Positions 32,948-41,849 of a DNA stretch of 64,000 nt are shown in pieces; the stretch's first letter is position 1; the number at the start of each line of letters is the position of its first letter. The notes under the pieces are model-generated. The model saw only the letters and a list, made by a program, of their open reading frames with translations, was not told the origin of the DNA and searched no databases. Source of the DNA: HXMU1420-2 sp040830545 (GTDB lineage Bacteria; Pseudomonadota; Alphaproteobacteria; Rhodobacterales; Rhodobacteraceae); contig JBFOMB010000018.1 in assembly GCA_040830545.1 (NCBI GenBank), forward strand, positions 1 to 64,000. The letters are read 5' to 3'. The position numbers and the translations under genes are program-made.

Positions 32948-34226
32948 AGCGCAGCGCCTCAACCGGGTTCAAACGCGCGGCACGGCGCGCGGGAAAGATC
33001 GTGATGAACCAGCTGAGGCCGAGGCTCATCGCGGCAGAGGCGGTCACGTCGCCCCAGGTCACGATGGCGGATGGGAAGAAGAACCCGGATGCTTCAAGCT
33101 GACGCACACCGCTGCCGGATACCCAGTCCATGAAGCTGTATACGTGGTCGATGTTCAGCGCGAAGATCACGCCAAGGATGACACCAAAGATCGTGCCAAG
33201 CGTCCCGACCAGTGCACCGCACAGGAAAAACACCCGGAGGATTGACCCTTGGCTGAGCCCCATGGTGCGCAGGATGCCAATGTCGCGGCCCTTGTTTTTC
33301 ACCAGCATGATCAGGCCCGACACGATGTTGAGCGCGGCGATCAGCGTTAGGATGGACAGCACGACAAAGATCGCATTGTCCTGCATCCGCAGCGCACGCA
33401 GCATGCCCCCTGCCCGGTCCTGCCAGGTCCAGACATAGGCTCGGTCACCACCTTCGCGGATCACGGGCAGGATCATGTCCAGCACGGCCTGCGGGTTTTC
33501 CAGTCGCAGGTCGATCTGGTCCACCGCCTCCTCGCGGTTGAAGAAACTCTGCGCCTCGGCCAAGGGCAGATAGGCGCGGGATTGGTCAATCAATCCATCA
33601 CCGGACTGGAAGATATAGACAATTTCGTAGGCAGAGACACGCGGTGACGTCCCGGCGAAGGTTTTAACCCCATCGGGAGAAATGATTTTCAACCGGTCCC
33701 CGACCCGCACGCCCAGTTGCCGGGCAAGCGACGCGCCGATTGCCAGGCCTTCGTCAAATCGGTCGAGGCTGCCCCAGCTGTTTTCCGGCTTTGCGATCAT
33801 CGGGTATTTCAACAGGTCCACATCAGTGATCCCATAGACATCCACCGGCTGATTGCGACCGCGATTACTGCCCAGGACCTGCCCGCGCACCAGCGGGGCC
33901 GCTTCGGTAACCCCCGGAATGGCCGCCAGACGGTCAGACAGGGCGTCATAGTCGCGGATCAGGTGATCGACCGGGATTTCGCGGTTCAGGTCGCGGCGCA
34001 GGTGCAATTCGATATGGGCATTTGATCCCAGCATGGCCGCGACGATGTCTGCCCGCAACCCTGTGCGTACGGCGAGCGTGGCGACCAGGGCAAAGACCGC
34101 CAATGTGATCCCGGTGAGTGAGATCCAGGTCATCACACTGACCCCACCTGTCGCCCGGCGGGCACGAAGATAGCGCCATGCGATCAGCCATTCAAAGGCC
34201 GCGAAAGGTGGGGGGGAACTGGCCAT
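32940..34226 (-). CDS. lolC: Lipoprotein-releasing ABC transporter permease LolC/LolE
   Basis: A 428-aa inner membrane permease of the FtsX/MacB type. It begins FEWLIAWRYLRARRATGGVSVMTWISL, the family N-terminus before TM1. A large periplasmic domain (about residues 50-265) follows, then three TM helices with FVVLSILTLIAALNIVSGLIMLV and LRTMGLSQGSILRVFF, and it ends LNPVEALRYE, the conserved C-terminal motif. Alphaproteobacteria usually have a single LolC/E hybrid that works as a homodimer with LolD, which fits the single gene here. Confidence 0.93.
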   Translation of the reverse strand: MASSPPPFAAFEWLIAWRYLRARRATGGVSVMTWISLTGITLAVFALVATLAVRTGLRADIVAAMLGSNAHIELHLRRDLNREIPVDHLIRDYDALSDRLAAIPGVTEAAPLVRGQVLGSNRGRNQPVDVYGITDVDLLKYPMIAKPENSWGSLDRFDEGLAIGASLARQLGVRVGDRLKIISPDGVKTFAGTSPRVSAYEIVYIFQSGDGLIDQSRAYLPLAEAQSFFNREEAVDQIDLRLENPQAVLDMILPVIREGGDRAYVWTWQDRAGGMLRALRMQDNAIFVVLSILTLIAALNIVSGLIMLVKNKGRDIGILRTMGLSQGSILRVFFLCGALVGTLGTIFGVILGVIFALNIDHVYSFMDWVSGSGVRQLEASGFFFPSAIVTWGDVTASAAMSLGLSWFITIFPARRAARLNPVEALRYE

Positions 34227-34309
34227 TTCGGCTCCTGCTCTCTTTTTCGGCGGAGACTGAGGGTTTGGTCCGGCAGGGTCAACCGTTTTGGCCGCAGTGG
34301 CACGGGTGG

Positions 34310-35266
34310 TCAGCGGAAAACGGCGGTATAGATCGCCTGATCCACCGACAGGAACCAGTCATCCTGCGGGCATTGATCCACGCGGATCGCCGCGCTCCAA
34401 CCGTTTTTGAACAGGACGCCAAAGGAAAACATGCCCGGCGTATCCTCGAAACACAGCGCACCAAAATGCCAATGGTTCTGACCGCCGTTCCAGTGCCGCC
34501 AGACCATACCCAGCCCATAGTGCACGCCGTTGCCGATGCTGACATGGGGCAGCGTTTCCGGGTCGGTGCCACCGAACCTCGCCCACATCAGTCGCGTGTA
34601 GTCGCCCATGGTCATTTCCCAGCCACCCCAAGCCGCGAATTGGCCGTAGTTGGCTGAGGGTCGCGCGGTGGTCGCGCCGATGGGGGTCAGGACAAATTCG
34701 GTGCAGACCTCGGCATATGGCCTGCCGCTGGCCCCTTCGATCAAGGCGGCGAGGATGGCGTAGTTTTCGTTGTTGTAGAAATAGGTTGGGGATTGGAGCG
34801 CGCGGGATTCAACCTCCAGCAGGATATTGCCATGCACCGGGTCACCCGGACCGCGCCAGTTCCGCATGCGGCCCTGCGTGCCGTCCGGTGCGATACCCGC
34901 AGTATGGGTGACGAGATCAGTCAAACGCACCTTGGACAGGGGCCGCGCGACATCTGGCAGGTAGAGCCGCACGCGGTCATCCCAATCCAGCAGGTCTCGT
35001 TTGACCAGTTCCTGCACGCAGGCGGCGGTGATCGCCTTGCTGAGGCTGGCGATGTCGACGGGGACAACGGGGCCGCCTATGGCCTCTTCGGCGCGTACCT
35101 CTCCCTGATACGAGACGGCAATCTGCGCGGTTTCGATCCCGCGTGCGTTGGCCCAGTCCGTCAGCGAGGCCACGACGCGCTGCGCCACTTCGTCCGCGTG
35201 TGCGGGCCGTGTCAGGCCGAACATGAGGCTGGCGCAGGCCATGGCCAGAATAGCAAATGTCTTCAT
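34310..35266 (-). CDS. Secreted serine hydrolase (class C beta-lactamase/esterase fold)
   Basis: A 318-aa exported protein, signal peptide 1-25 (PAHA). The penicillin-binding fold motifs are visible: SxxK at Ser74-Lys77 (SLSK), YxN in YFYNNENYAIL and the third box near HWHFGAL. The absence of a KTG and the family context favour a D-peptidase/esterase of the AmpH/EstB type rather than an antibiotic-resistance enzyme. Targets could be peptidoglycan peptides or esters. ATG 35266 is preceded by AAGAGGTTGG. It is a single gene, 83 bases upstream of the LolC gene on the same strand. Confidence 0.85.
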   Translation of the reverse strand: MKTFAILAMACASLMFGLTRPAHADEVAQRVVASLTDWANARGIETAQIAVSYQGEVRAEEAIGGPVVPVDIASLSKAITAACVQELVKRDLLDWDDRVRLYLPDVARPLSKVRLTDLVTHTAGIAPDGTQGRMRNWRGPGDPVHGNILLEVESRALQSPTYFYNNENYAILAALIEGASGRPYAEVCTEFVLTPIGATTARPSANYGQFAAWGGWEMTMGDYTRLMWARFGGTDPETLPHVSIGNGVHYGLGMVWRHWNGGQNHWHFGALCFEDTPGMFSFGVLFKNGWSAAIRVDQCPQDDWFLSVDQAIYTAVFR

Positions 35267-35523
35267 ACCCAACCTCTTAGCACCATGGGCTGCAACGACT
35301 AATGCGGACAGCTCTTGTCAACCACGCTCAATTGATTCGCACTGGTTTGTTTGTCCTCGGCCATGGTGAAAATACGAATACAGATCATGGATTGTACCCA
35401 TTTTTGCCACAATCAGCGGTTATCCTGCCCGCCTGAGGCAGAGATCCGGCCCACTGATGCGATGATCCAAGACATCGGGGGCAGCGATCACATTGAACGG
35501 ACCAGCAAGGACGGAGCATCGTC

Positions 35524-35865
35524 ATGGCAGAAGTATCCGAGCAGTTTCACCCGCAGGGCGCGGCCTTTGCCCCGCCCATCACTGAAGACTACGATTCCGA
35601 AACCGCAGCATTGGTACGGGCCTGTTTGTGCCCGCTGTTCGATGCGGCCACCGGATGGAAGGAGCTTTGCGAGCGGCTGGCCCGGCGCGGGTTCTTCATT
35701 GCGATCCGCGAGGGGCGTCTGGTTGTGCTGGACGTCAACAGCCGTCAACAGATTTGCACAGCACGTTACCTGGGCACCAACCTGCGCGACTTGTCTGCAC
35801 GGCTGGGCCGACCGATGATCGTGGCCCGACGTGACCGGGTGGCAGCGGGCGAGTTTCTGGTCTGA
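35524..35865 (+). CDS. Conserved small protein of unknown function
   Basis: A 113-aa soluble protein. The central part (LCPLFDAATGWKELCERLA, RRGFFIAIREGRLVVLDVN, then ICTARYLGTNLRDLSARLGRP) resembles a conserved hypothetical family I associate with roseobacters, in which a helical pair is followed by a small beta unit. The start has an AAGGACGGAG site 8 bases upstream. Nothing supports a specific function. It stands alone between divergent serine hydrolase and the small membrane protein gene. Confidence 0.7.
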   Translation: MAEVSEQFHPQGAAFAPPITEDYDSETAALVRACLCPLFDAATGWKELCERLARRGFFIAIREGRLVVLDVNSRQQICTARYLGTNLRDLSARLGRPMIVARRDRVAAGEFLV

Positions 35866-36056
35866 GGACGCAGGTCAGGTGCTCTGACATCCGTAGCGCC
35901 CCACTGGCCCGTTTAACTCCCAAATTGGAGTAACCTAGCGCAGCTTCTGGACCACACCGGCCCCAATTCCAAAGGGTTTGGCCGAATATCGAAAACGTGC
36001 CCGAGGGCAGAGACCCTACGTCATGGGCAGTTCTTTGCAGCTTTTAGGAGCGCTCC

Positions 36057-36173
36057 ATGACCTCAATCGTTTTGATCATCTCCGGCGCCGCAGTGTTCGC
36101 ACTCATCCTCGCCACCGGGGTGCAGTGTAACCCCGTAGCCTCGGACAAATCGCGTCGCGATCCGACCCGCTGA
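36057..36173 (+). CDS. 38-residue putative single-pass membrane protein
   Basis: A short frame missed by length cut-offs. The ATG at 36057 has a clean TAGGAG Shine-Dalgarno sequence (36045-36050) six bases upstream. It encodes MTSIVLIISGAAVFALILAT as a hydrophobic helix, then a polar C-terminus with a cysteine (VQCNPV) and basic residues (SDKSRRDPTR), ending TGA at 36171-36173. The pattern fits small inner-membrane proteins with cytoplasmic or lipid-anchored tails. The rest of the 36-bp to 190-bp flanks show no other gene. Translation should be tested. Confidence 0.55.
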   Translation: MTSIVLIISGAAVFALILATGVQCNPVASDKSRRDPTR

Positions 36174-36196
36174 CGCTGCCATGTTCCTGCGAGCGG

Positions 36197-37057
36197 CTAT
36201 GTGCTGCGCACTGATCCGTTGATGCGGCGCGTGATCTCTGACAGGCGGGTCCAGTGCTGGAGCGTTGCCGGCAGTGCGATGACGCCGTCTACAAAGTCCC
36301 AGGAATAGCTGATGACAGCGAAAATGGTCCCGGTACTGGCGTTGAGCGCCGTGGTCGCGTACCAGATGTTGAACAGGATCAGTGCCAAAAGCACGATGAA
36401 GATCGACCCGTAAAGCATTGCTTCACTGTCGGAAATCTGCACTTCAGCCCGACGCAGTCGCAACAGGTGTGCCGCCACGGGCCGTGCGGATCGGGTTTCA
36501 AGGATACCAACCTGTTGTTCCGTCTGATGGTTCAGCGCACTGTTCAACCGGTAGAACCGGCGGTGGAACAGCGCATAGATGCCCAGCGCGACCATTGTGG
36601 CCCCGATGGCCGCGAAGGACAGCAGCGGCGAGTAGAAGAACAGGATCGCGATGGCGATCACCAACTGCGTCACACCGGTCATGACCATTGGCGCGGTTTC
36701 TTCCAGAAAATCAACCAATTCGCGCCCCATGTTGAGGCGTGCATTGAGCTTTGATACGGGTAACTCCGCGCTGCGATTCACCTGTGTCTTGCCAAACTCC
36801 ACCCGCATCGTGCCATAGGCACGGGTGTCATAGACCCGGCGCAAGACGCTGAGCGCGACCAGGGCCAGAAACAGCGCACCCAGCGACCAGAGTTGGGTCA
36901 GACTGCCGACCAGCAACCCGTCGATGGCAAACCCGATGAACAGCGGGATCAGGGCCATCAACGCGGTTTCGCCCAGCGTCATGGCCCAGGTCAGCATTAC
37001 GCGCCCCGGAAAGGCACGCAGCAGGCCACCTATGGTCAGATCGCTGTCCCGCATCAT
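36197..37057 (-). CDS. ABC exporter six-TM domain protein lacking an ATPase
   Basis: A 286-aa membrane protein matching the transmembrane domain of type IV ABC exporters (MsbA/HlyB-like), with six TM helices, the first at about residues 15-40. The characteristic coupling-helix region is present (YDTRAYGTMRVEFGKTQVN and LVDFLEETAPMVMTG). It stops right after the sixth helix; no nucleotide-binding domain follows and none is encoded nearby. It lies 6 bases after the DUF2141 gene as the last gene of the RND operon. It may be a degenerate half-transporter, or it may pair with an unlinked ATPase. The family is known to occur without its ATPase. Confidence 0.8.
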   Translation of the reverse strand: MMRDSDLTIGGLLRAFPGRVMLTWAMTLGETALMALIPLFIGFAIDGLLVGSLTQLWSLGALFLALVALSVLRRVYDTRAYGTMRVEFGKTQVNRSAELPVSKLNARLNMGRELVDFLEETAPMVMTGVTQLVIAIAILFFYSPLLSFAAIGATMVALGIYALFHRRFYRLNSALNHQTEQQVGILETRSARPVAAHLLRLRRAEVQISDSEAMLYGSIFIVLLALILFNIWYATTALNASTGTIFAVISYSWDFVDGVIALPATLQHWTRLSEITRRINGSVRST

Positions 37058-37063
37058 CGTGCG

Positions 37064-37489
37064 TCAGTCCTGGTAGTACATCCGCACGCGCACCTTGCCC
37101 GCGTTCACGGATGCCTCGGCAAAACCCGGCATCGACTCTTCGCTTTGCACGCCCGTCGCGCCGATCCCTTCGAGCAGGCGTCCACCGCGATGGTTTACGT
37201 CGTAGTCGCCGTTTTCGTCGTGAAACAGGAAGGCGGCATAGGGTCCACCGGTGAGCGCCGGAAAGGTGATGCGCAGCCCGCCTTTTTTCGCCTGCGCCTC
37301 AGCATAATCGATGGCCAGGTTTTCATCGAGATTGTCGAAGCCTTTGGCGCTGTCGAAGACCAGCACAACGATCTTACCTTTGTTATTGCGGATGTTGTCG
37401 ATGGTCAGGGTCAGGCCCTGCGCCACCGCCGCTCCTCCGAGGAACAGAAAAACGGCAAACGTTGAAATTGCGGTTTTGAAACGGGTCAT
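37064..37489 (-). CDS. DUF2141 exported protein
   Basis: A 141-aa secreted protein (signal peptide 1-23, AAVAQ). It carries the DUF2141 pattern LTLTIDNIRNNKGKIVVLVFD and ALTGGPYAAFLFHDENGDYDV, followed by a GVQSEESMPGF stretch. DUF2141 proteins are beta-sandwiches of unknown role; some have a conserved acidic loop like the HDENGD seen here. Its start overlaps the RND pump stop by 4 bases, so it is part of the efflux operon and may be a periplasmic accessory. Confidence 0.88.
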   Translation of the reverse strand: MTRFKTAISTFAVFLFLGGAAVAQGLTLTIDNIRNNKGKIVVLVFDSAKGFDNLDENLAIDYAEAQAKKGGLRITFPALTGGPYAAFLFHDENGDYDVNHRGGRLLEGIGATGVQSEESMPGFAEASVNAGKVRVRMYYQD

Positions 37490-40400
37490 GCAACCTCCTG
37501 TGACTGTGTGTTTGGTTTGGGACGAGGCTTAAACGCCGCGCGGGCGTCTTCGCAAATGGCAATCAGCACGGGGACGAGCAGCAGCATCAGCGCAGTGCCG
37601 AACAACTCGCCAAAGGCCAGCGAGACCGCTGCGGGGATCAGGTATTGCGCCTGTTCCGAGGTTTCGGTCAGCAATGGGGTGAGGCCGATGACTGTGGTTG
37701 CGGTGGTGAGGAAGATCGCCTTGAACCGGCTGATGCCTGCATCCTCGATGGCGCTGGCGACGCTTTGTCCATCCGCGCGCGCCTGATTGTAGCGGGTGAT
37801 CATGACAAGGCTGTCGTTCACGATAACGCCCGTCAGGGCCAGCATGCCAAAGAAGGACAGGATCGACAGGGGCAGGCCCATGATCAGATGTCCCACCGAT
37901 GCCGCGACAAACCCAAACGGCACGATGGCGAGGATCACGAAAGGTTGCCAGTAGCTTTTCAGTGGGACGGCCATCAGCACATAGATCAGCACCGCCGCCA
38001 AAATCAGCGCGCGACGCATGCCGCCCTGAATTTCGCCCATTTCCTCCAGCTCTCCGCCCGCTACGACGCGCACGTCCGGGTAGGTCTGGGCCAAGTTGGG
38101 CACAAGGGTCTCGAACACGGCCTGCCCCACCTCTTCGGGTGCGACAATCCCCCGGTCGATGGTGGCGGACACAACGTTCATTCGCTGTCCGTCACGCCGG
38201 TCAATGGCGCCAGCGGCATACAGGCTGTCAATCTCAGCCACGATCAGCAGCGGCACCCAATTGCCGGTGGTGCTGCGCAGCCGGGCCTGCATCAGGTCGT
38301 CAATCGTATCACGCGCGGCGTCCGCGTTCAGAACCAGCACCCGGATTTCCGACCCATCGCGGCGAATTCGTGTGACCTCGGACCCGCCAAAGGCGTGCCC
38401 GATCTGCGAGGCGAGCGTTTCTGCGGTGAAGCCCAACGTGCGCGCCTCGGGCTTCAGGCGAAGGCGCAGTTCGGGCTGTCCGCCTGCTAGCGTGTCACGC
38501 ACATTTGCCACCCCTTCAAGGCCAAGGAGGAAGTCGCGCATCTCTTCACTTGCAGCTGCCAGCCGTTGGGCGTCTCGCGAGAACAGTCTGATTTGAAACC
38601 CTCCAGCCAAGGCTTCGGACCCGGTGATTTCCCATTCGGTCGCGCCCTCGACCGCGCCGACGCGCTCACGCCATTGCCGCACCACGTCCAGAACGGGCAC
38701 ATCCGGACGGTCAGCGACCGGCAGCAGTTCCGCAAACATCTGCCCGCCCGAGCCGTCCATGATGGTGAAAAAGCTCTCGATAGGGGCGCGATCCATGCCT
38801 GCGGCAAGGCGAAGTTCCTCGTTCAGAGCGCGACCCTCGGCCTCGATCCGGTCCATGTTGGCGCGTGTCAGGGAAAAGGGCGCTCGGGCATCCATTTCCA
38901 GGTTCACGGTGATGATCTGACCGGGCACGTCCGGGAAGAACACGGTCTGCATCTTGCCCTTTACCATCAATCCCACGCCCAGTGATGCAGCGGCCAGAAA
39001 CAGGATCACGGCGGCATAGCGGTGATGAATCGCCGCGCGCAGCAGGGGTTGATAGAGCCTGTCGCGCACCCAGGACAACCCGCCCTGCGCGCCGGACTGG
39101 ATCGCCGCCCAAACCCGTGCAGGGCCTTTGCGCGGACCCTGATGAATACGGATATGGGCCAGATGCGCGGGCAGGATGAGTTTGCTTTCGATGAGAGAGA
39201 AGATCAGCGCGAGGATCACGATGCCCGAAAACCCGGCCAGCACCTTGCCCAGCGGGTTGTCGATCAGCAGCATCGGGTAAAAGGCCGCAATCGTCGTCAG
39301 CACGCCAAACACGGTGGCCACGGCCACGCGGTCCACGCCGCGTTCTGTGGCTGCGATGGGGTCACCGCCCTTGCGCCGTTCCTCGAACACGCTTTCGCCG
39401 ACGACCACGGCGTCATCGACCAGAATGCCAAGCGCGATGATGAGGCCGAACGTGGTTACGTCATTGAGTGAATAGTCCACCCAACTGGACCCGGACACGG
39501 CGATGGCCCCCATGACTGCCACGGGGATGCCCATGGCCACCCAAAAGGCCAAGCGCACATTCAGGAACAACGAGAGCATCAACAGGACCAGCACCAACCC
39601 CTGCACCCCGTTGGATTGCAGCAACGCCAGACGGTCCGCGATATAACCTGCACTGTCACCCCAGACGCTGGCCCGGATCGTTGTCGGCAGTTGCGGTTCG
39701 AACTCTTCAACCGTGCGGCGCACGACCTCGCTGATTTCCAGCAGGTTTTCCTTTTGCCCGACCAGAACCTCCATCCCAATGGTGGGCGCGCCGTTGAAGC
39801 GGAACTGGTAGTCGCCTTCCTGAAACCCATCCTCGACCGTCGCAATGTCTCCCAGCAGAACATGTGCGCCGCCGGAGCGCTCGATCACGGGAATGGCCGC
39901 GTATTCAGGGGCATAGCGGGCGCGGTTGTCTGCGCGCAAGTGGATCGTGCCACCGTCGGTGCGCAATTCACCCGCCTGAAAGGTCAGCGAATTCGCCTGT
40001 ATCGTTGCCGTAACATCCGCGACCGTCAACCCGTATTGGCGAAGGCGTTGAGGGTCGACCTCGACCCGCAGTTCGGGCGGGACGAGGCCCCAGACCTGCA
40101 ACCGGGACAGTTCGGGCTGGGCCAAAAGGTCTTCGCGCAGGCGACGGCCCAGTGTGCGCAGCGTGGCAGAGTCCGCATCGCCATAAAGGTTCACGTAGAG
40201 CGCCGGGAAGTCATAGCCCGCCGCCTGAATGACAGGTTTGCGGGCGCGGTCGGGCAGGTCCGTCAGCCCGTCGATGCGAATGCGCACGCGGTCCAGCACG
40301 TCCTGCAGGTCCTCGCCCCCGGCCCGGCGAACAGAGATGGACGCAAACCCCTTGCCCGATTTCGATGTGACACTGCGCACGCCTTCGATCCCCTCCAGCG

Positions 40401-40611
40401 ATTGTTCGATTTTCTGCGTTACCAGTTCGTCCACCTGCGCGGCGGTGGCGCCAGGGTATTCCACCGTGATTTCCACGCTTTCCGGCGGCACACGCGGGAA
40501 CCCTTCGATCCGGATGGAGAACAGCGTTTGCACCCCCAGGAACAGGATAAGCAGCATCATCAGGTTGGCGGCAACGGGATTGCGGATGAACCAGCCGGTC
40601 AGGGCGTGCAT
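37486..40611 (-). CDS. RND efflux pump inner-membrane subunit
   Basis: A 1041-aa tripartite RND transporter of the AcrB/MexB-like hydrophobe superfamily (HAE). N-terminal WFIRNPVAANLMMLLILFLG starts TM1, followed by a large porter domain (PGATAAQVDELVTQKIEQSL). TM4 has the proton-relay acidic pair in ILVDDAVVVGESVFEE, and a second porter domain and TM10-12 follow. It exports hydrophobic or cytotoxic compounds by proton antiport with the MFP encoded 3 bases upstream; an outer membrane TolC is not in the operon. It is probably controlled by the divergent TetR gene through the palindrome at 41816-41833. Confidence 0.93.
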   Translation of the reverse strand: MHALTGWFIRNPVAANLMMLLILFLGVQTLFSIRIEGFPRVPPESVEITVEYPGATAAQVDELVTQKIEQSLEGIEGVRSVTSKSGKGFASISVRRAGGEDLQDVLDRVRIRIDGLTDLPDRARKPVIQAAGYDFPALYVNLYGDADSATLRTLGRRLREDLLAQPELSRLQVWGLVPPELRVEVDPQRLRQYGLTVADVTATIQANSLTFQAGELRTDGGTIHLRADNRARYAPEYAAIPVIERSGGAHVLLGDIATVEDGFQEGDYQFRFNGAPTIGMEVLVGQKENLLEISEVVRRTVEEFEPQLPTTIRASVWGDSAGYIADRLALLQSNGVQGLVLVLLMLSLFLNVRLAFWVAMGIPVAVMGAIAVSGSSWVDYSLNDVTTFGLIIALGILVDDAVVVGESVFEERRKGGDPIAATERGVDRVAVATVFGVLTTIAAFYPMLLIDNPLGKVLAGFSGIVILALIFSLIESKLILPAHLAHIRIHQGPRKGPARVWAAIQSGAQGGLSWVRDRLYQPLLRAAIHHRYAAVILFLAAASLGVGLMVKGKMQTVFFPDVPGQIITVNLEMDARAPFSLTRANMDRIEAEGRALNEELRLAAGMDRAPIESFFTIMDGSGGQMFAELLPVADRPDVPVLDVVRQWRERVGAVEGATEWEITGSEALAGGFQIRLFSRDAQRLAAASEEMRDFLLGLEGVANVRDTLAGGQPELRLRLKPEARTLGFTAETLASQIGHAFGGSEVTRIRRDGSEIRVLVLNADAARDTIDDLMQARLRSTTGNWVPLLIVAEIDSLYAAGAIDRRDGQRMNVVSATIDRGIVAPEEVGQAVFETLVPNLAQTYPDVRVVAGGELEEMGEIQGGMRRALILAAVLIYVLMAVPLKSYWQPFVILAIVPFGFVAASVGHLIMGLPLSILSFFGMLALTGVIVNDSLVMITRYNQARADGQSVASAIEDAGISRFKAIFLTTATTVIGLTPLLTETSEQAQYLIPAAVSLAFGELFGTALMLLLVPVLIAICEDARAAFKPRPKPNTQSQEVA

Positions 40612-40614
40612 GGT

Positions 40615-41751
40615 TTAGTCCTCTGCCACTTGGGGTGTGACGCGCTGCGCGGGCAGGAAGGCGGCGAGCGGGGTTTTCACGATCTGCAGGGGTCCGTCAC
40701 CCTCTGGAGCGGCGATGGTGATCGTGTCACCAGCGCGGAACAAGATCTCGGGCTCGAGACGTTGCAAGAGGTTATCGCTGTCCACGACCCAGATGAAACC
40801 CGCGCGGGTCAGTGCGGATTCCGGCAGAGTCAGCGTGTTGGCAATGGGCCGCCCGGCGAAGGTCACGCGCAGGAAATCGCCAGACAGGACGGCTTCGCCG
40901 GGGTCTGTCACCTCCAGATACACACGCATCTGCCGGGTTTCGGGGTCCAGGAAGCCACCACCATGCCGGATTTTTGCGTGCCCCAGCGCCCGTCCATCGC
41001 GGTGGAACAATTGCGCGGTGCCCCCGGCGATGGGGTGTTCCAGCAACGCCCAGTTTTGCGGGCTGAGAGAAACCTCCATCTCGAACCGGCTGTCATCGGA
41101 GAGACGCAGCAACGGCTCGCCTGTGCTGACGGTCTGACCCAGGCTGGCCAGCCGCCGCGTCACAAAGCCGGAATAAGGCGCACGCACCTCGGTATCGGCC
41201 AATTGACGTTTGGCCGCGGCTAGTTGCGTTTGGGCCGAGGTCAGCCCGCGCTCCGCGATCCGAAGCTGCGGCACGTAAAGCGCAAGGTCATTCGGGGCCT
41301 CTACCCCGTCGCGGTCAAACTGACGGCGGGCGACGGTGGTCTGGTTCTGCGCGCGCAGCAGGGTCAACCGCGCCTCTTCCACAGCGAGTTCGGCGGTGGC
41401 AACCGTCATCTCGTGCTGGGTACGCTGGATTTCCATGAAAACGGTACCTTCATCCACCCGCGACCCGGCCAATGCGGCGTCATGCACAGCGGTGATACGA
41501 CCCGAGACGGCGGCCCGGATTTCGGTGTCCCAGCGGGGGCGCAGTTCGGCAAACACCGAAACCTGCGCGCGGGCTTCTGCCCTGTTCACGGTGACAACGG
41601 ACACGGTGGGGGCTGATGGCCTCGTCGACCGTTCGGTAACGTTGGCAGTGTCTTCGACCTCCCACAGCAGCATGACGACAGCCAGCAGGATCAGAATGGC
41701 GAGCGTGATCCAGGGCCAGCGCCGTGGCGGTTTGGTCTGATCTTCCTCCAT
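40615..41751 (-). CDS. RND efflux membrane-fusion (adaptor) subunit
   Basis: A 378-aa periplasmic adaptor. One N-terminal TM anchor (residues 13-32, WPWITLAILILLAVVMLLW) is followed by a beta-barrel/lipoyl half (VNRAEARAQVSVFAELRPRWDTEIRAAVSGRI). A long alpha-helical hairpin runs through AVEEARLTLLRAQNQTTVA and then the barrel domain. Only 3 bases separate its stop from the RND start. The upstream region faces the TetR gene. Fits the usual adaptor-pump-outer channel system. Confidence 0.92.
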   Translation of the reverse strand: MEEDQTKPPRRWPWITLAILILLAVVMLLWEVEDTANVTERSTRPSAPTVSVVTVNRAEARAQVSVFAELRPRWDTEIRAAVSGRITAVHDAALAGSRVDEGTVFMEIQRTQHEMTVATAELAVEEARLTLLRAQNQTTVARRQFDRDGVEAPNDLALYVPQLRIAERGLTSAQTQLAAAKRQLADTEVRAPYSGFVTRRLASLGQTVSTGEPLLRLSDDSRFEMEVSLSPQNWALLEHPIAGGTAQLFHRDGRALGHAKIRHGGGFLDPETRQMRVYLEVTDPGEAVLSGDFLRVTFAGRPIANTLTLPESALTRAGFIWVVDSDNLLQRLEPEILFRAGDTITIAAPEGDGPLQIVKTPLAAFLPAQRVTPQVAED

Positions 41752-41815
41752 CTCCCCTCCTTTGGCCTGCGAATCGCAGGTGGTACTTGTGCCGGGTTGG
41801 GAGTTCAGTTAATAA

Positions 41816-41833
41816 TGAACGAACGTTCGTTCA
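41816..41833. promoter_or_regulatory. Perfect palindrome operator for the TetR/RND locus
   Basis: TGAACGAACGTTCGTTCA, an 18-bp perfect palindrome in the divergent region between the MFP gene (ends of leader at 41751) and the TetR start at 41850. It is the typical place and shape for TetR binding, giving autoregulation plus control of the efflux operon. Confidence 0.75.
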
Positions 41834-41849
41834 AGTAAGAAACCGCAAG

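Noticed and set aside
39616..41223. 535-codon open frame on the plus strand antisense to the RND and MFP genes
   Set aside because: Shadow frame created by third-position GC bias; sense-strand genes are unambiguous.
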